From: a bacterium
GTDB lineage: Bacteria; Bacteroidota; Bacteroidia; Cytophagales; Thermonemataceae
Direction of reading: 5' to 3'
Length of the DNA stretch: 5,674 bases
NCBI GenBank assembly: GCA_025362415.1
Contig: JANYGM010000376.1
Span: 1 to 5,674, forward strand
Below are positions 4,532 through 5,674 of the stretch, piece after piece; position 1 is the stretch's first letter, and every line of letters starts with the position of its first letter. Both the position numbers and the translations under genes were made by a program. The notes beneath the pieces were generated by a model. That model ran no database searches. It worked only from the letters and a program-made list of their open reading frames with translations, and was not told the DNA's origin.

Positions 4532-5653
4532 ATGAAAAAAGTAATTTCAGGTTTCATTTCCTTTTGTAGTGCTTTTTTTAGATATAGTAAAGAACCGTCT
4601 AACAGCCAAGAACAGCCCAATTACGAAATAAGAGTGAGAACGGATATTAACGAAGGTAGTATTATTTTGAAAGAAATAAATACCATTTTCAAAAAAGATA
4701 TGTCTTTTACTTTTAAAGAAAATATTCTGTATGAAAATAAATTCAAAGATGGAATAACCACTTTAAAAGGTAAAACTACTAAAAAACGCTTAATTTTCTT
4801 AGTTATAAGTACTTCTACAAGTTCAATAACTTTTCCTGTTTATCTTGAGATTGGTCAAATTAGTATTGATATAAAATTACAGGGAGATAAATCATTTATT
4901 TGCGCAGGCACTCCTACACAAAAAAGTATCAGTAATGATATGCAAGAGTTAATTTCTATAGAGAATAAAATGCTAAATGATGAAACTTTTGCTGAAAATG
5001 AAGTCAATGCCAATCAAATAAAAAGTATTGTGGATAATATTGGCTTGAAAGATGATAAAGGAGAATTCTATTATTATGTAATGCAGGTGATGGTTAGAAT
5101 GATAAATGTAGAAAAACACAAAGAATGGTTTGATAAAGCACTTTCTGGTGAATTCACAACGGATATGAAGAGGATTTTTGCTTATGCCTTGAAAACGGCT
5201 ACTATCTCAGAGGAAGCTTCTGAAAGCCCTGATTTTAATACACAAACAATTAAAAATGCTGATTTTATTGATGTTGAAGGGAAAACAAAAAATATCTTAC
5301 AATTTGGCGAAAATAAAATAATTCTAATTGACTTTTGGGCTTCTTGGTGCGCTCCTTGCATATCAAATATAAAAAATCTAAAAGAACTTCAAGTAAAACA
5401 TGGAGATAAATTAGTGATTGTCGGAATTTCTACTGACAAAGATGAGGATAAATGGAAAAATGCCATCAAAAAACATAATACAGATTGGATACAACTAAGA
5501 GATGACAAAAATATAGTTGATAGGCTTAAAATCAAGTCCATTCCCTATTTTATGGTATGTAATAAAGAGGGAAGAGTAGTTTATTATGGAAACAGTAGCC
5601 TAAATGATGTTGATAGTGTAATATCAAGCTGGAAAAAAGAAATTAAACCCTAG
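4532..5653 (+). CDS. TlpA-type thioredoxin-fold protein with N-terminal DUF4369-like region
   Basis: This 373-residue protein ends in a thioredoxin fold at about 233-370. The active site is DFWASWCAPC (267-276), with redox cysteines Cys273 and Cys276. The conserved cis-proline is Pro338 in KSIPYFMV, and VIVGISTDKDEDKW (295-308) is the usual TlpA/ResA beta-alpha segment. Residues about 31-135 look like a beta-rich DUF4369-type domain, including EIGQISIDIKLQGDKSFICAGT (106-127). A mostly helical linker (about 130-230) joins the two. Such Bacteroidota proteins are envelope-anchored thiol-disulfide oxidoreductases. The N-terminus has two lysines and a short hydrophobic stretch (4-16) with Cys12, but ISFC is a poor lipobox and no clear SPase I site follows, so its anchoring is uncertain. 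The ATG at 4532 is the only reasonable start before the domain. It follows the cysteine-rich gene by 67 bases without its own visible promoter. Oxidase or reductase direction cannot be told from sequence. Confidence 0.9.
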   Translation: MKKVISGFISFCSAFFRYSKEPSNSQEQPNYEIRVRTDINEGSIILKEINTIFKKDMSFTFKENILYENKFKDGITTLKGKTTKKRLIFLVISTSTSSITFPVYLEIGQISIDIKLQGDKSFICAGTPTQKSISNDMQELISIENKMLNDETFAENEVNANQIKSIVDNIGLKDDKGEFYYYVMQVMVRMINVEKHKEWFDKALSGEFTTDMKRIFAYALKTATISEEASESPDFNTQTIKNADFIDVEGKTKNILQFGENKIILIDFWASWCAPCISNIKNLKELQVKHGDKLVIVGISTDKDEDKWKNAIKKHNTDWIQLRDDKNIVDRLKIKSIPYFMVCNKEGRVVYYGNSSLNDVDSVISSWKKEIKP

Positions 5654-5658
5654 AAAAT

Positions 5659-5674
5659 ATGCAACTTAGCAAAA
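5659..5674 (+). CDS. Possible start of a further gene, cut by the window end
   Basis: An ATG five bases after the thioredoxin-like stop, preceded by an A-rich stretch like the other starts here, opens a frame reading MQLSK to the window edge. Such tight spacing would fit a third gene in the same operon. Only five codons are visible, so no product can be proposed and chance is a real alternative. Confidence 0.25.

Overview
The window reads as an ordinary chromosomal stretch from a low-GC member of the Bacteroidota, probably a Cytophagales-type marine or freshwater bacterium. That placement is my inference. It rests on start codons preceded by A-rich leaders with no Shine-Dalgarno sequence, several promoter boxes of the Bacteroidota TAnnTTTG type, a conserved Bacteroidota outer-membrane beta-barrel protein, and an S12/S7 pair with Bacteroidota-like features.

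Layout. Positions 34-444 (minus) encode a small secreted Spy/CpxP-like protein with an LTxxQ motif. It diverges from 603-1415 (plus), an enoyl-CoA hydratase superfamily protein that keeps all three acidic residues of the dienoyl-CoA isomerase ECH1. A 211-base convergent gap (1416-1626) follows with two palindromic elements: a compact 12-bp hairpin and a larger imperfect 25-bp stem built from tandem CGCAAAG units. Positions 1627-2517 (minus) encode the beta-barrel protein. A divergent promoter region (2518-2702) separates it from rpsL (2703-3122) and rpsG (3230-3697). A textbook terminator with a GCAA loop (3714-3749) closes the ribosomal pair; fusA does not follow, so the str-type cluster is cut short here.

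The accessory part is 3750-5674. After an AT-rich gap with a small ATAG-type repeat comes a promoter whose presumed start point lies on a perfect 14-bp palindrome (3934-3947). It drives a 148-residue secreted protein (4018-4464) with six cysteines spaced C-x8-C-x3-C-x7-C-x7-C-x-C. This is close to the cysteine-stabilised alpha/beta (CS-alpha-beta) signature of defensins and is the most interesting item in the window. Sixty-seven bases later, on the same strand, is a TlpA-type thioredoxin-fold protein (4532-5653) with a WCAPC active site and a DUF4369-like N-terminal part. A disulfide-rich exported protein beside an envelope thiol-disulfide enzyme suggests a functional pair, but only adjacency and chemistry support this.

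The other genes are housekeeping or envelope genes that look functionally unrelated to one another.
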